64,000 bases of DNA from Piper betle (GCA_033002965.1 JAURVB010000149.1:186001-250000); one strand, 5' to 3'. Positions 1 through 11,915 are shown, counted from the first letter of the stretch. Made by a program: numbers and translations. The notes: generated by a model not told the origin, from the letters alone.

Positions 1-645
1 AACGCCACCCCATATGACTCTTGCAACATTTCACCTTCTGATTCTTGTGAAGTGAGCAGGGAGCTCAAGCTTGAAGACTATTTGGTGCATGAGTCTGATG
101 AGCAAGGTTTCATAGAACACCACAACCCAAAGAAGTCATGGCCTATCAAGCTCAAGCTGATCAAGCAATCATCTCTTAGACAAAAACTCAAAGCCTACCT
201 CAGGTCCCTGTTTACCAAGTCTGCCGGCCCAACAAAGGATGCAGCTAGTAATGTACAGGGGTGCGTTCCCAAGAACAACAACCCATTTGATCAAATCAAG
301 GAAGAAAAGCACCAAGTGGGCTCAATCCATAGAAGGTCCTTCTCTGGTGCAATCAAGAGAAATCTGGGGTTTACGTTTCCCTTGTCACCATCTTCTTCCA
401 GCTCTTCCTCAAGCTTTTCAAGCATTGGGAGTGTCAATGGTTTGAGTGGCAGGCTGGTGCTCAGAAGAAGTGGCAGTGCCAACTCAGAGGTGGACAGTCC
501 AATTCAGGGAGCCATTGCTCACTGTAAGCAATCTCAGCAACAGCCGTGTGCAAAGAAGAGTGTAAATGATGTCGGAACTTGCACTTTGTCTGAGTCTACG
601 GTTTCTGCTTGTGATAAGCATTGGCCGGGAATGTGTAGGGGATGA
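1..645 (+). CDS. Membrane-associated kinase regulator (BKI1/MAKR family), 5'-truncated by window edge
   Basis: The reading frame is open from base 1 to the TGA at 643-645, so only the C-terminal ~214 residues are present and the start lies outside the window. Seen: a basic stretch with KKSWPIKLKLIKQSSL, then LKAYLRSLF, HRRSFSGAIKRN, a poly-Ser tract, and near the C-terminus SPIQGAIAHCKQS. This Lys/Arg-rich region followed by an 'IQGAIAHCK' tail is typical of BKI1/MAKR proteins. In that family the basic segment binds the plasma membrane, and the tail of BKI1 docks on BRI1-type receptor kinases. An alternative GTG at 52 is not a likely start. The closest family members I recall are MAKR3/MAKR4, but the subtype is not certain. 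An AATAAA at 814-819 could serve polyadenylation. Confidence 0.8.
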   Translation, partial: NATPYDSCNISPSDSCEVSRELKLEDYLVHESDEQGFIEHHNPKKSWPIKLKLIKQSSLRQKLKAYLRSLFTKSAGPTKDAASNVQGCVPKNNNPFDQIKEEKHQVGSIHRRSFSGAIKRNLGFTFPLSPSSSSSSSSFSSIGSVNGLSGRLVLRRSGSANSEVDSPIQGAIAHCKQSQQQPCAKKSVNDVGTCTLSESTVSACDKHWPGMCRG

Positions 646-1504
646 ACATTAGAAATGTTCGAATCTTCTGCTAAGTGGACTTTATTATGCTATGGTTGCA
701 TGATGTACGTTGTCTTGCTGCGACTTCTATTTGTAGCAATCCAAACCAAGAAAACTACTTGTTCATATTCTTCTCCATTTCTCGTTCAGCTCTACTTTGT
801 CAACACTCCTTTAAATAAACTTCTTCTTCCTCCCTAGCTTCCCTTTAATCAATTTTTTAATCTGTCACTTCTCAATGAACATTGTTCTCCATTAAACAAG
901 AACTTTGATTACAAAGATTTCAATTCCTGAAAACAATTTTTATTTGCCTAGATACGAAAACTAAAATGCTTATTAACCTTATGAAAGTCTGTAAATGTAA
1001 GCTAAGTGATAATCTGACACAGAAATATACCAATAACAAAACAGATCAAGTCACTTACACTACCATGCTTTACACTAACCAATTTGTGCAAAGTTCAAGC
1101 ATATTCCTAATGGGCAGTATTAATATCTATTGATCTCATTGTCAATTTGAACTAGATGGAAGTTCTTAATCTACTGAACCACATTCATAATGAGCAATAT
1201 TCGTATGAATTGGTCTCAATTGATTTGAACTAGAATGCAAGGACATAATCTACTGATATCCAAAAGAGCTAATCAATATTTCATAGTATCCCATCTCATC
1301 TTAAGCAAGTTTTTTTCAGAATTTACTGTTTCTGAGCCAACTCCAAAGAAATTGCAAAAGCTGACTCTTCATGAAAATATTCTATGGCATCAAAGGCCAA
1401 AATCTGGAAGAAGCTAAATGAAAATGCAGAACAGCAGAAAGCAACCAATGAAATCAGAGAATGGAATTGTGTTGACTCATTTGTAAAGCGATAAGCATAT
1501 AGGC
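646..1504. other. Intergenic space between MAKR and FKBP genes (convergent 3' ends)
   Basis: AT-rich, with no coding frame that resembles a protein. It should contain the 3' UTRs of the flanking convergent genes. A candidate poly(A) signal for the left gene is at 814-819. Confidence 0.5.
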
Positions 1505-3922
1505 TTAATCACAGATAAAATCGGAACAGAAAGCAATTGTGTGCCGCTTGCAATTTTGAACACTCAACATTTCTACATCAAAAACCTCAAATTGTTTAGC
1601 GCTGAAAAATGTTGAAGGACCAACCTGAAAAAGGAGAAATTTGTTTATAAAATGTGAGCTAAAGCACAGTTAAGCACCCAAAAACTTGCTAATTAGAGAT
1701 ATAGAAAAGCTGTATAAGACAAGCCCCAAATCTTCCACCATTTCACAATCCATCCAATACCTTAAAAGAAAACACAGTTCTTTTTAAGTTCATCAAAGGG
1801 AACGAAACTTCAAACTTACAGGGGGCCCAAGCTCCGGAGGAATAATTATTCTCCGCTTTCCACCAGGCTTTATATCCCTTATTCCTTCCTCAAACCCTGT
1901 ATTTAATAATAAATTCATGTAATCCCTGTATTTAAGGGGAGGAAATTGTCATAAAACAACACAATATTTTGATACAGATACCTGGAACCAAAACTTTGGG
2001 CTGATCTGGCTGGCTGGTGCCTATATGGCGACCAGATTCATTATAACCAACATAGTGGAAAGTAACCTATGATTCAACCCAAATTCAGATTTCAGCTCTC
2101 ACATTTTATAACAGTAGCACTATAATGATTTTGGGCATTCATGAAAACAATATAAGAAGCATGTATTAGCATAGAAGGAAAAGATTGGCACCACAATAAA
2201 AATAGTGTCTCCTATTGAAAGATATTGAAGAAAAAACCTGTTGACCATCTTTTGGACATTCACCTTCACCAACATGAATATCCAAGTATATCAGTCCTGA
2301 AGCACTCTTTACATAGCCTTCTGGTGTCATAACCTTAACTTGGAATCCTGTACAAAATTTTATAGATCTTTTGTTGGATATATGGTGTGGTGTAGCAGAA
2401 TGAAGGCCAATGCAACCAGAAAATTAAAATATAGCAGAAGAAGGGAAACAGGAAATTTAGGTGGAAAATTAACAAGCTCTATGATCCAAAGTAGTTAACC
2501 ACTGTACTCAAACTAGCTATATTCATTTTCTCCAGGAGCTTTATTAGCTCACTGAAAATGCTAATTTTCCTTCAATATCACTTGTTCTAGAGTCATCATC
2601 ACAGTTTCCCATTACATATAACAAGTTACAGCTCCTTACACTCGGTATTAGAGATTTTCAAACTCCACAAACTACCTTAACTCATGCAATTTCCCCAAAA
2701 ATATTGATTGTGAATTTTGTGAAAATGGGTTCATGGGCTTCACTCCAAAATCAGCATTTCACACACAATGAGTCCCACGGGTGGGAGGAGTCTTACGGGT
2801 GGGATGCCATTGATACCATATGAAATGGGTCCATGGACTTCACTCCCAAATGACTAGCATATTTAAGGAGAAAGAGTGGTGACTAATACAAATGTGGGCT
2901 CCTAGGTCCTCTAAAGTGAGTAGTCATTTTAGAGTGAAACCCATAAATCCATCATCACAAATTTATCAAACATAAGACTTGGGATCACACTCAAACAATT
3001 ATCTTCATTTAATCAAGCCTTCAAATGGAGCCTGGGATCACTCATGACCTTCTTCTTCTCCCACGGTATCCTGGAATAGGGTTGGTGGCAAAGAAATCAT
3101 ACAATACCAAATTAGTCAAAAAAACAATTCCAGGAAAATGCGAGTTTACCAGCATCCAAATACAAATTGGCTAAATTTTCTAGCCTGGCAGAAACTTGAT
3201 GTCACCTAAGTTCCTCGACCACAACCGGCAAATGGTCTCTGCCAGCTCTTCATTTAATAAGCACCCCTCCTTCATTATTTGTGATTTCAGCTCCTCATGA
3301 GAATCGAAACACTAATTCTTTATTTTGCTTTATGCTGAAATTAATCAATGAAGGATTGAATTACCTTCTCTAATAAAATTTGGAAAATCCGTGGGGGCAT
3401 TGTTTGCTTCTTGTATGCGCCTGTTCTGATCTAGCAGCCGTTTCTCATCATACGGACCTTTCTTCTTCGTCTTACCAGAAGCAGAAACTGGGAAAAGCTG
3501 GCTGGAAGATATCAGAGTCGCAAGAAGAAATACTCTACGGCCTTGTCTTCCATGATCATGCTCTGCACATCTACAGACAACCCATATCAATTAGCAATAT
3601 CGAATGATAATACACAAGGCAATGATACGACTTAAATAAAGATGTCAGACACCTGGTATGCTGAAAAATTTCATCCAGGCTTTGAACAATAACCTGGCTT
3701 TTCTGCGAACACAATATATGCAGCCTACTGTCTGCATTTAGCAGACAAGTTAAAAGTAAATACAGCATATGGGTATCCTCAAAACAATATAATTAAGCAA
3801 ACATCCACATAAGCTACAGACAGAGAGCACATACATACTGAATTTGAAGGGAAACTTGGTATAGAAAGGAGGGACATACGAGAAAGGGAGGGAAGAGTCG
3901 AGGAAGAGGAGAGTGGAAGCAT
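1505..3922 (-). CDS. FKBP20-2-like peptidyl-prolyl isomerase, chloroplast lumen, 7 exons, with an in-frame loss inside the FKBP domain
   Basis: Exons read on the minus strand: 3922-3835, 3731-3694, 3560-3365, 2347-2238, 2066-1982, 1896-1820, 1624-1505. All borders are GT/AG and the sum is 714 nt (237 aa). Exons 3-7 are solid: YDEKRLLDQNRRIQ, GLIYLDIHVGEGECPKDGQQ, VTFHYVGYNESGR, GFEEGIRDIKPGGKRRIII and VGPSTFFSAKQFEVFDVE match plant FKBP20-2 throughout. Exons 1-2 encode a Ser/Leu-rich transit peptide and are less certain. A hydrophobic Arg-Arg stretch in exon 3 (GRRVFLLATLI) looks like a twin-arginine lumen signal. FKBP20-2 acts in photosystem II supercomplex assembly in Arabidopsis. Odd: exon 5 lacks about 8 codons where homologues have the IDSTYIQGSP segment that carries the FKBP active-site Asp, yet the frame is kept. 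Confidence 0.8.
2709..2969. mobile_element. Small inverted-repeat (MITE-like) insertion in FKBP intron
   Basis: The two ends are imperfect inverted copies. The left end reads TTTTGTGAAAATGGGTTCAT and then GGGCTTCACTCCAAAAT; the complement of the right end reads AATTTGTGATGATGGATTTA and then GGGTTTCACTCTAAAAT. A further related copy of the same phrase is at about 2820-2855, and a short GTCCCACGGGTGGGAGGAG / CTTACGGGTGGGATG duplication lies between. I could not fix the target-site duplication, so the family is unassigned. Confidence 0.45.
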
Positions 3923-4964
3923 AGCTGGTGTACGACGTTCTACTCTGCCGACGTCAACATGGAAGAAGTATCAGTAATGGCCTCCGAGTGAAACGACGGC
4001 TTCCATTAAAGCAGCTTGGTTCGCATGCAGAGAGGAAGAACGGGAGAATCACTTTCCATCTGTTTTTGGAAAGTGTGAGAAAGAACAGGAAAAGTACATT
4101 TTCTTTCGCTCTTTACCCTTTGCACAGTTGGAAAGTATGTGAAAAATCTAAGGCGCCCTTTTCTAAGGGAAAATTCCCTCACTTAATATTTCACATTGAA
4201 AGAGAGTGGAAAAAGTACAGATGCAGATCAAGTATCCGACATGTAGCTTGTAATCAATTGAAATATGTTGACTTTCTTTAAAAATTTTAATAAAAAAATA
4301 CAAAAAAATACAAACTAAGCCACGGAAGGAAAGTCAACCAAACCAACCTTGGGTTGTGCAAGATTTAGCTCGACTCGGTATATGATTATCCCTCCCTCAA
4401 TAAAATGATTTTTGTGGATTAGAGTAAAGGTGAAAGATTTGGAAGTGGGTTCTTTTTTTTATTATGAGAGTGACAATAAAATCTATGAGTTTTTTTCAAA
4501 AGAAATTCAATCGAAATCTGAGTTTCAATTGAATATTTTTTCTTGGGAGGAGGCCTATTTATTTCTGATAATAAAATTAGTAGTTGTAGGGTTTGTCTCA
4601 GGTGGTCTCTCAAAACTTTTTTTCACAGGGAAAATTTTAAAAGGTCCACTTTATTTGCATCTTAGTTCTACCTAGAATATTTTGGGCTTTATAATGAGTG
4701 GGCTATTTTTAATTCACTGGATTAAGCAAAAGAAAATTATTTTAAAAAAGAGGGAAAAAATAACAAAAAAATCAAAGAAAATTGCCCAGCCAGTAATAAC
4801 AAAGAAAGCAGACGTTATGGCAGGTAGAAGAGAAAGGCCCCAAGTCACAAATTTTAACTAGTTAAACGTTTCACTTCCTGAACAACTAGCACTTGATAAA
4901 CTGCCACCCAAAACTCCTCTTTCCTGTTTGTAACTGTCATACCAAACATTCCCACACTCACCTC
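3923..4964. other. Intergenic space between divergent FKBP and pectate lyase genes
   Basis: Shared upstream region of two divergently transcribed genes. AT-rich in its right half. An open frame of about 117 codons near 3928-4281 has no recognisable domain and low-complexity composition, so I do not call it. No repeat or RNA gene was recognised. Confidence 0.5.
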
Positions 4965-4965
4965 C

Positions 4966-4973
4966 TATATATA
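4966..4973 (+). promoter_or_regulatory. TATA box of pectate lyase gene
   Basis: TATATATA lies 47 bases upstream of the pectate lyase ATG at 5020, preceded by a pyrimidine-rich CCTCC. A transcript starting about 30 bases downstream would have a very short 5' leader. Confidence 0.5.
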
Positions 4974-5019
4974 TGAAGCTCCAAATTGCTTGATCTGCAG
5001 AGAGGAAGAGATCATCAGA

Positions 5020-6507
5020 ATGCCGGTACCCCCATACAGTGCTGTTGACACTACCCTCCGGGGCCTCGCCGGGAAAGCCGAGGGGTTTGGCTCCGCTGCC
5101 ATCGGCGGCCTCCATGGCGAGCTCTTCAAAGTCACTACTCTCGAAGGTAAAGAATTGACATTTGCAACATTGGCTAAGTTGTGACCATCAAGTGCAAGTG
5201 ATGATTTTCATCAATTTTCCGATGCAATGCAGACAAAGGGCCTGGGTCTCTGCGTGAAGGGTGTGGAAGGAAGGAACCATTGTGGATCGTCTTTGAGGTT
5301 TCAGGAACAATTGATCTCTCATCACCCATAAAAGTTTTATCCTATAAAACCTTGGATGGCCGTGGACAAAGGGTCAAGATCGAAGGCAAAGGCTTGGAGT
5401 TGGTACGATGCGAACATGTGATCATATGCAATCTGGAGTTTGAAAAGGGGAGAGGGCCTCATGACGTGGATGCCATTAGGATCAAACACCAGTCCAAGCA
5501 TATATGGATTGATAGGTGCAGCTTGAAGGACTACACCGATGGTCTGATTGATATAACCCGAGAGAGTACTCATATCACCATTTCCAGGTGAATTAGCACT
5601 GCTACGATGTTGTTGCTCTTACTATATTACAACATTGGTCGCGACTTGTAAGAAATTCTCTTAATTTAATTAGCTGAACTGTTTTGGTACAGATGCTATT
5701 TCTCTGAGCACAACAAGACAATTCTTATAGGAGCAAACAGCAGTTGTATTGGAGATAGATGCACCATGGTGACAATCCATCACTGCTTCTTTGATGGAAC
5801 TAGGCAGCGGCATCCACGTGTTAGATTTGCAAAGGTGCACTTGTATAACAACTATACCAGGAACTGGGGCATATATGCTGTTTGCCCATGTGTAGAATCC
5901 CAGGTTTGTTCGTACATATATACATACTCTTGAGCTGCTACTACTCCTTCAACTACATGAGATGTATGTATATAGCACCTTCCTAATTGCATGAATCTTT
6001 GTTATGTATCTTTCTTTTTTAGATCATTTCTCAGTGCAACATATATGAAGCAGGACAGGTGAAGTTGGCGTTCAAATATATAAGTGAAAAGGTGAGCTCC
6101 CCTCTCTTCATACCTAATCCGTTTAGCCAGCCAATTGTCCAAAATCTCAATTGGGTTTGGCCAAATGTGGTTAATGAATATCTTTTAAACCTCAATAGCT
6201 AACAAACATGGGCAACAAATAAGCCAACCCCATTAAGAACTTCTCATTTTCTTGATTTCTCTTCGCACAGGCAACAGACAAGGAGGAAGCTGCATGTGGA
6301 ATGGTAAGGTCGGAAGGGGATTTGTTTCTGAATGGAGCAGTAGCAGGTCTACCAATTGAGGTAGAAGCTGAGACAAAGAGCAAAGTGTATAAAGCTGATG
6401 AATATTACCAGCAATGGACTGTGGAGCTGCCCAACGAGAACCTGAAAAAGTCCCTCCAAGTTGGTGCTGGATGGCAAGCTATTGCAAGACCTGAAGACGA
6501 AATTTAG
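5020..6507 (+). CDS. Pectate lyase (polysaccharide lyase family 1), 5 exons, no signal peptide
   Basis: Exons 5020-5146, 5233-5587, 5693-5903, 6023-6091 and 6271-6507 have GT/AG borders and sum to 999 nt (332 aa). It cleaves de-esterified homogalacturonan by beta-elimination with Ca2+. Seen: RGLAGKAEGFG near the N-terminus, LWIVFEVSGTIDLSS, DGRGQRVKI, the Ca2+-site region WIDRCSLKDYTDGLIDITR, and the catalytic-arginine block RHPRVRFAKVHLYNNY. These are the PL1 parallel beta-helix signatures. The N-terminus MPVPPYSAVDTTLRGLAG lacks a secretory signal, as in the short 'probable pectate lyase 4' type of plants rather than the secreted PLL enzymes. The ATG at 5020 was chosen because homologues start there; the open frame runs upstream to 4990 without another ATG. 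Confidence 0.9.
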
Positions 6508-6987
6508 AGTAGGAAAAATAATTTCATTTCTTGACACGGGCTATCAATAAAAATATTAATAAATTATAAGTCTTGTTCTTAAATAGTTTTTTTAATACAG
6601 CGAGACCTCAAAATTTATTAAATTAGATTATAACTAATTATAACTTTTATAATAAATAAAATTAAAACATGATTTAACTAATATAATTATATTGAAAAGT
6701 ATTCTATACATAAATATTATATTAAATATCTCACATAAAATATAAATAAATAAATAATAATAATACCATGGTTCACATATATTATTACACAACCAATTAA
6801 TCATTCTGTAAACCTTGTTCCAAGACAAAATCAATCACTTATTATCCCATTAATTAAAGTATTATTAACCAATTACATTAGATTACATTTTTCATAAAAA
6901 ATTCAATACCCCAGTCTATTTTCTTCTCCATCGCCGGCAAACTCAACACCCCCGCCGGCGTTTTCCGGCGGCACCTTTTCCTATCAA
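6508..6987. other. Intergenic space between convergent pectate lyase and EXO70 genes
   Basis: Strongly AT-rich, with 3' ends on both sides. No gene, tRNA or transposon end was recognised. Confidence 0.5.
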
Positions 6988-8750
6988 TCACCGGGACGAC
7001 TCCCGCGAATGCCCGGATTCTCCAACGAATAAGCCCGACAAGTGCTTCTCCAAGTCCTCCGGCGACATCCTCACGGCCGCCGACGCCGCCACCCCGTGCC
7101 GGACATAGAGCTCCCGGTACCTCGGCACCACCGCCCGCGCCGCCGACATCTTGATGTCTTCCCTTAGCCGCTTGTCGGCCACCACCCACCCGGCCTGCCG
7201 CCGGCAGGCCTCGTCAAACTCTAAGTTAAACCTCTTGAACACCTCCACCACATCCTCTTCACTGGCTGGCACCGCCGTCGCCGCCGCCGCCGCCCTGCTC
7301 CACACCATCTTCTCATAGTTGGAAGCGTAGAGCCTCGTCTTCTCCTCGTGCTTCACCACCCACTCCTCCCCCAGCAGCACCCGGAGACCGCCGGAGCCCC
7401 GCACTTTCCCGACGACGTAGTGGAGGTTGTTGCAGAGGAAGAGGTAGGACAGGCCGGCGTCCTTGTACAGCTCGGCCTTGGGGTCGAGCTTGCAGAGGAG
7501 GACGAGGACGATCCAAGCGAGGCGGGTCGAGACGGTGGAGAACGGGTCCTCGGAGGGGAAGGAGGAGGAGCAGTCGGCGAGCAGCGAGTCCGGTAGCATG
7601 GGGGTAAACACCGGTAGCGGCATGTCGGCCAAGATCTCGGCCACGTCGTTGCCATAGTCGGCAAGGAAGCAGACGTAGTTCATGACATACCTTGTTGCGG
7701 GGTGTACCCCTCCCCCGGCACCGCCCCCTTGGCCGGGTCCTTCTGAATCGCCGCCTCGAACTCCGAAAAGATCACCCTCACCGCCTCAGCCAGCCTCGCC
7801 GCCGCCGCAGCCGCTGCTTCCCGGACTACGCCGGAGGAGTCGCCGGTGAAGGTCACGTCGATCTCCGGACGGAGCTCCGCTACGGCGTCGTACATGTCGA
7901 GGAACTTGAACATCCTCTCCGGCAGCTTCTTGCATTTTCCTGCGACCAGCTCCGGGAAGGCGAGCAGAGCGAGCGATGCTTCGCGGGTGACGGCGGAGAA
8001 GCACGACTCCTTGATCGCATCGGAGGCGAAGAAGACGTGGTTAGTGAGAGCTCTCTCGCTGGAGAAGATGTTGCGGAAGGCCTCCCGAAAAGTACCGATC
8101 CATCTCTTGATCTTGTGCTCGAGCTTTTCCCATTCCAACCTCTGCAACTGGTGGCCCGACATGGCGACGAAGCCCATTCTGTACAGGCTCTCGTCGACGA
8201 TAGACTTGCGGATGATCTTGTACACCTCGGCGCACTCTTTCCCGTACCCAGCGCCGATCATGCAGTCGGCGATTGACCGGAGGTCGGACATGGCGAAGGC
8301 GGCAGCCACCTCGTCGTCGTCGTCGGCGTCGGAGACGGAGTCGGAGGAGGAGGTGGTGGCGGTGTAGGGGGAGGATCGGCCGGAGATGGAGTCGGCGAGG
8401 TCGAGGCGGTGGCGGTTGTCGGCGAGGATGCGGTAGAACTCCTTCTGGAGGCGTTGCATGGCGGACTGCATGAGGCTGTGGGCTTGGACGAGGAGTTGGT
8501 GGTGGGCGTTTGGGTGGGCTACGTAGAACTGCATGGACTGCTGGACGTTGGCGACGGCGACGAGGAACTCCGCCGCCTCGTGACGGTCGTCGCCGGCGAA
8601 GAGGAAGCCGGAGGTGGAGGAGATGTCCCACTTGGTGATGAGCTCGCCGGCGGCGGTGATGGTGTCGTCCATGATTGCGTCGGAGAAGGAATGAGACGAA
8701 ACGTTGGTGGGTTTAGGTGCAGTTTTAGAACAAGAGAATAGCCCCATCAT
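6988..8750 (-). CDS. EXO70 exocyst subunit (EXO70H-like), intron-less, split by a one-base frameshift
   Basis: Exocyst EXO70 subunits tether secretory vesicles at the plasma membrane. The N-terminal frame (8750 down to about 7716) has SFSDAIMDDTITAAGELI, LQKEFYRILADNRHRLD, SDLRSIADCMIGAGYGKECAEVYKIIR and RWIGTFREAFRNIFSSERAL. The C-terminal frame (about 7735 down to 6988) has RYVMNYVCFLADYG, KAELYKDAGLSYLFLCNN, YASNYEKMVW and FNLEFDEACRRQAGW. These are the EXO70 motifs in order. The frames join at the C-run 7712-7716: with one more base there the sequence would read VPGGGVHPATRYVMNY and the total would be 588 codons, normal for the family. As given, the first frame ends 17 codons later at a TGA. 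GC content is very high, unlike the neighbours. It may be a sequencing error in a homopolymer or a recent null allele. The Ser/Asp-rich insert TATTSSSDSVSDADDDD is typical of EXO70H. Confidence 0.85.
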
Positions 8751-8867
8751 ATAATTATGAATTGGATCAAAATGCTTAATAGAATTTGAAGTTTGTATGT
8801 ATCAAATGACTTCAAATATTGGCAATGAGATATATGATGCAGTGTGGTGTTTGGAGGGGGAAGGGGG

Positions 8868-8876
8868 TATATATAA
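8868..8876 (-). promoter_or_regulatory. TATA box of EXO70 gene
   Basis: On the minus strand TTATATATACC lies about 120 bases upstream of the EXO70 ATG at 8750. It is the best TATA match in the upstream region. Confidence 0.4.
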
Positions 8877-11089
8877 GTGTGTGGTGATGTGAGGAGGAAC
8901 AGAATCGAAGTAGTAGTCAGATTGAAACTCGATCATCAATTTGACTCGACGCGTTGCCTTTTTGATGGAGGTTGGAACTGTTTCTCGTGTTTTATTTTTT
9001 CTTTTGCTAGTTTGATTAATTAAATGATGTATTGATTTGATCAACTAATCTTTTCTATTACACGTTTTTTATCCTCCATAAATCCAGAAAAGAATTTTTG
9101 TGTGTTTTGAGTGGTGTGCTTGACGTCTTCTTTGTCGTTGGTTTCCTGAGCATCTGATTCTTTTTGTTTAGAAAACTTCAAAGAAAAAGGGGGTATGTCT
9201 TTGGTGATTGGATCTGATGAATTCAAACTATATTAATTGTTGGGTTTTTGTGATTGGATCTAATGAAACTGTTCTGTATTTACCTTCTCCAAGCTCCCAA
9301 GCACTTGTTACTGTAAATTAGGTAGAAGGTTTGATCTGTATCTACCCTGTGTGCTTCCTACTCTACCATTAACGGGTGATGAAAGTCTCTGTAGATGGAG
9401 ACCTAATTAATAAATAGTTATTTGTCCAATTTTTTATGTAATAATCTTATCAATTCCTCCCATGTCTGATTCTCCAGTATTGTTGGCTCTACACCATTTT
9501 TAATTATTGCCGCAGTCAAGTTCCTTATATATGTTATGTAATGATGTATGTGTAGCTTACTGGGGAAGGCTTACATGAGCCGTCTTCGTTTCAATCCAAA
9601 ATCTAGAACATTCAAAGAAGGCTACAATCAAAATAAAAATTCTAAAAGAGAAAGACTAGAATCAAAATGGTAAGTCAAGTTAATCATCATGATCTACCTC
9701 CTAATTAGTAGAAGCTGGAAAAAGTTTTCTAGTTTTCCATACCTCTGTCAGTTGACTTATGAAGGTTAGTGAATTTTGAACTAGAAAAAAAATTTTTTGA
9801 ACATTTAGGTCCAAGATTTATGCCTTTTGGGTGCCCCGAAGTTTCCTAGATGAAATCAAGTTTTTTAATTAATATAGCAAACTCAATATTCATCAAGATC
9901 AAGAAGGAAACTAACTTTTAAGCAAAAAAATTTTTTTAATTAAATAAAACCAAATAAAATAGGAACCAAACAAAGTCTAATACTTAAGCGAACCCAATTA
10001 AATTATTTCAATTTGATTTAATTAGACTTAGTGATACTTAACTCACTTATTTATTGCTGAAATTTCTAAACTACTATTTATTAGTGATATTTAATGAATG
10101 TTAATTTGTTGATGCTTAATTGGATCTTACAGCCGGTTAAAAGACTCCTAAATTTCATAAACCTACTTTTCACATAAATTCAAAAATAATAATAATCTAT
10201 TATAAAATCGTACAGCTAACATTGACGGTAAAATTCAATGAATGGTTAAAGAATCGTAAATAACTATACCCATTTTTTTACAAAAAAATAAAATTGTCAT
10301 ATAGGGGTTTTTGGTAAGAGGTGATTCATTTGAATTTTATATATTAATTGGTTGTAAGGTGTCACAGGGCTAATTCCCCAATAACGTCCACAAATCAGGG
10401 CTGTAACACAAGGCTTATGGCAAAGTAAGACCGACGGTATATTATTACACCTTATACTATTTTATCATGCATTAAAAGATGCGAATGATCCATATAAGGA
10501 GATACCAGGTGTGGTTGAGATTTTGGCCTGGGCGGGTCGTCGTCTTCTTCCATAGAACTGAATCTTGAACGGTTTGTATCATAAAATAAATTAAGCAGAC
10601 TACGTTAACAGCTTCCATCGGCAGTCGATCTTGTTGGCCGCCCCAAACCCAGTCCAAGCAACCGACCCTTTTCACGAGGATACCATATTGCATCATCGTA
10701 ATGTATACGTTCGTTCCTAGAAATGCTTCGGCAACTCGTCCTTTTGAACAATCCTAAATCACTTCCATTAGAAGAATTCTTTCTATTATTAAATTAATAA
10801 TATAGTCTTGGCAACGCGCGTGAACAATTAATAAATATATTTATGGCTAACAACCTCACACTCTTTTATTTGTTGATCTAGTCCATCAATTGCCCAAACA
10901 AGGTATAATTTTGATTAAATTAATTCGGGTATGACTTGGGGAACTCGCCTCGTAAGATCGGCTAGAGGAATATCCTAATCAAATTATAAAAAAAAGCTAT
11001 TCTTTAAGCTTTTCATTATATGGAGGGAATTATATTAAAACACAACCGAATTTATTTATTTGAAAAAAATTTGCTGAAAGACCCGATCA
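8877..11089. other. Gene-empty AT-rich region
   Basis: No protein-like frame on either strand. Open frames are short and without domains. The region ends at the target-site duplication of the hAT-like element at 11098. Confidence 0.5.
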
Positions 11090-11097
11090 TGGTTGCA

Positions 11098-11915
11098 TGA
11101 ATCGGAATCAGAATCGGAATCGGTTTTCCAAGGAGTCAAAATTGGAATCGGAATTGGTCTGAATCGGTTCAGTTGAATCGGTCCAAATTAATTTAATCGG
11201 TCATATATAATAATTTGATAATTTATAATATAAATATATTAAAATTGGGTATTGATGTTATTTTGATATTATTCTGTGTATTATAGTTTATGATATTTTT
11301 AAATATTTTTTAAGATTTTTTTAAATTATTTAGAATTAATTATTATTTTTTACTCGAGTTAGACTCGAGTTAACTTTAATTACGAGAATGCCACTCTTTA
11401 CCCCGCTGCCGCCGCCGGTCGGCGCGAGTCTGCGGCGGCGATGTCGGAGGATGTCGACAGCCTTGTCGGACGAACAGTCGGCGGCCCAGAGCCGGCGGCG
11501 ATTCGTGCGTCACAGCCCGATTCGGTCCGGCCACATGTCGGCGGCGACGTTGCGAGGTCGGCAGTCCGATCGGCGGCGAGCCTGGAGTCGGGGATGCACG
11601 GCGGAGGGCGGAAACGGGGCGACGGCGGGCGGACAAGCGGCGGCGGCGTGGGGGAACGAGTTTGATTTTAGGTTTTTAAAATCCAAATTACTATTTTACC
11701 TATGCTTAAATAATTTAATAAAAAGCATACCTAAGGTATTTTGGTAGTTTCTTAAAAAACCGATTCCGATTCCGAGTTAAATCGGTTGGAATCGGCCGAA
11801 AATCGCCGATTCATGGCCTGATTCGGGCCGACCGAGTCGGCCCCGAAATCGGATCGGCGCGACGCCAATCCGATTTAAATCGGCCGATTCCGCACGGCCG
11901 ATTCGTGCATCTGAG
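11098..11915 (-). mobile_element. hAT-like non-autonomous element, copy A (CpG-rich core)
   Basis: Bounded by a perfect 8-bp direct repeat GACCCGAT at 11090-11097 and 11916-11923. Ends: CATGGTTGCATGAATCGG on the left; the complement of the right end is CTCAGATGCACGAATCGG. It is in reverse orientation relative to copies B and C. Order along the + strand: GAATCGG/CCGATT-type subterminal repeats, an AT-rich arm with TATAATTTGATAATTTAT, a GACTCGAGT palindrome (about 11354-11370), a CpG-rich core (about 11385-11660), ACCTAAGGTATTTTGGTA, and CGATTCCGATT repeats. The 8-bp duplication fits the hAT superfamily. There is no transposase. Open frames in the core are composition artefacts. Confidence 0.8.

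Noticed and set aside
3928..4281. 117-codon frame upstream of the FKBP gene
   Set aside because: No domain, overlaps a divergent promoter region, and no supporting exon structure.
7692..8741. Long plus-strand frames opposite EXO70
   Set aside because: Shadows of GC-rich codon usage on the real minus-strand gene.
11376..11747. Long overlapping Arg/Pro/Ala-rich open frames on both strands in element A (similar in B at 33053-33443 and C at 51669-52020)
   Set aside because: They lie in the CpG-rich transposon core, are open in several frames at once, and are not conserved as protein between copies.
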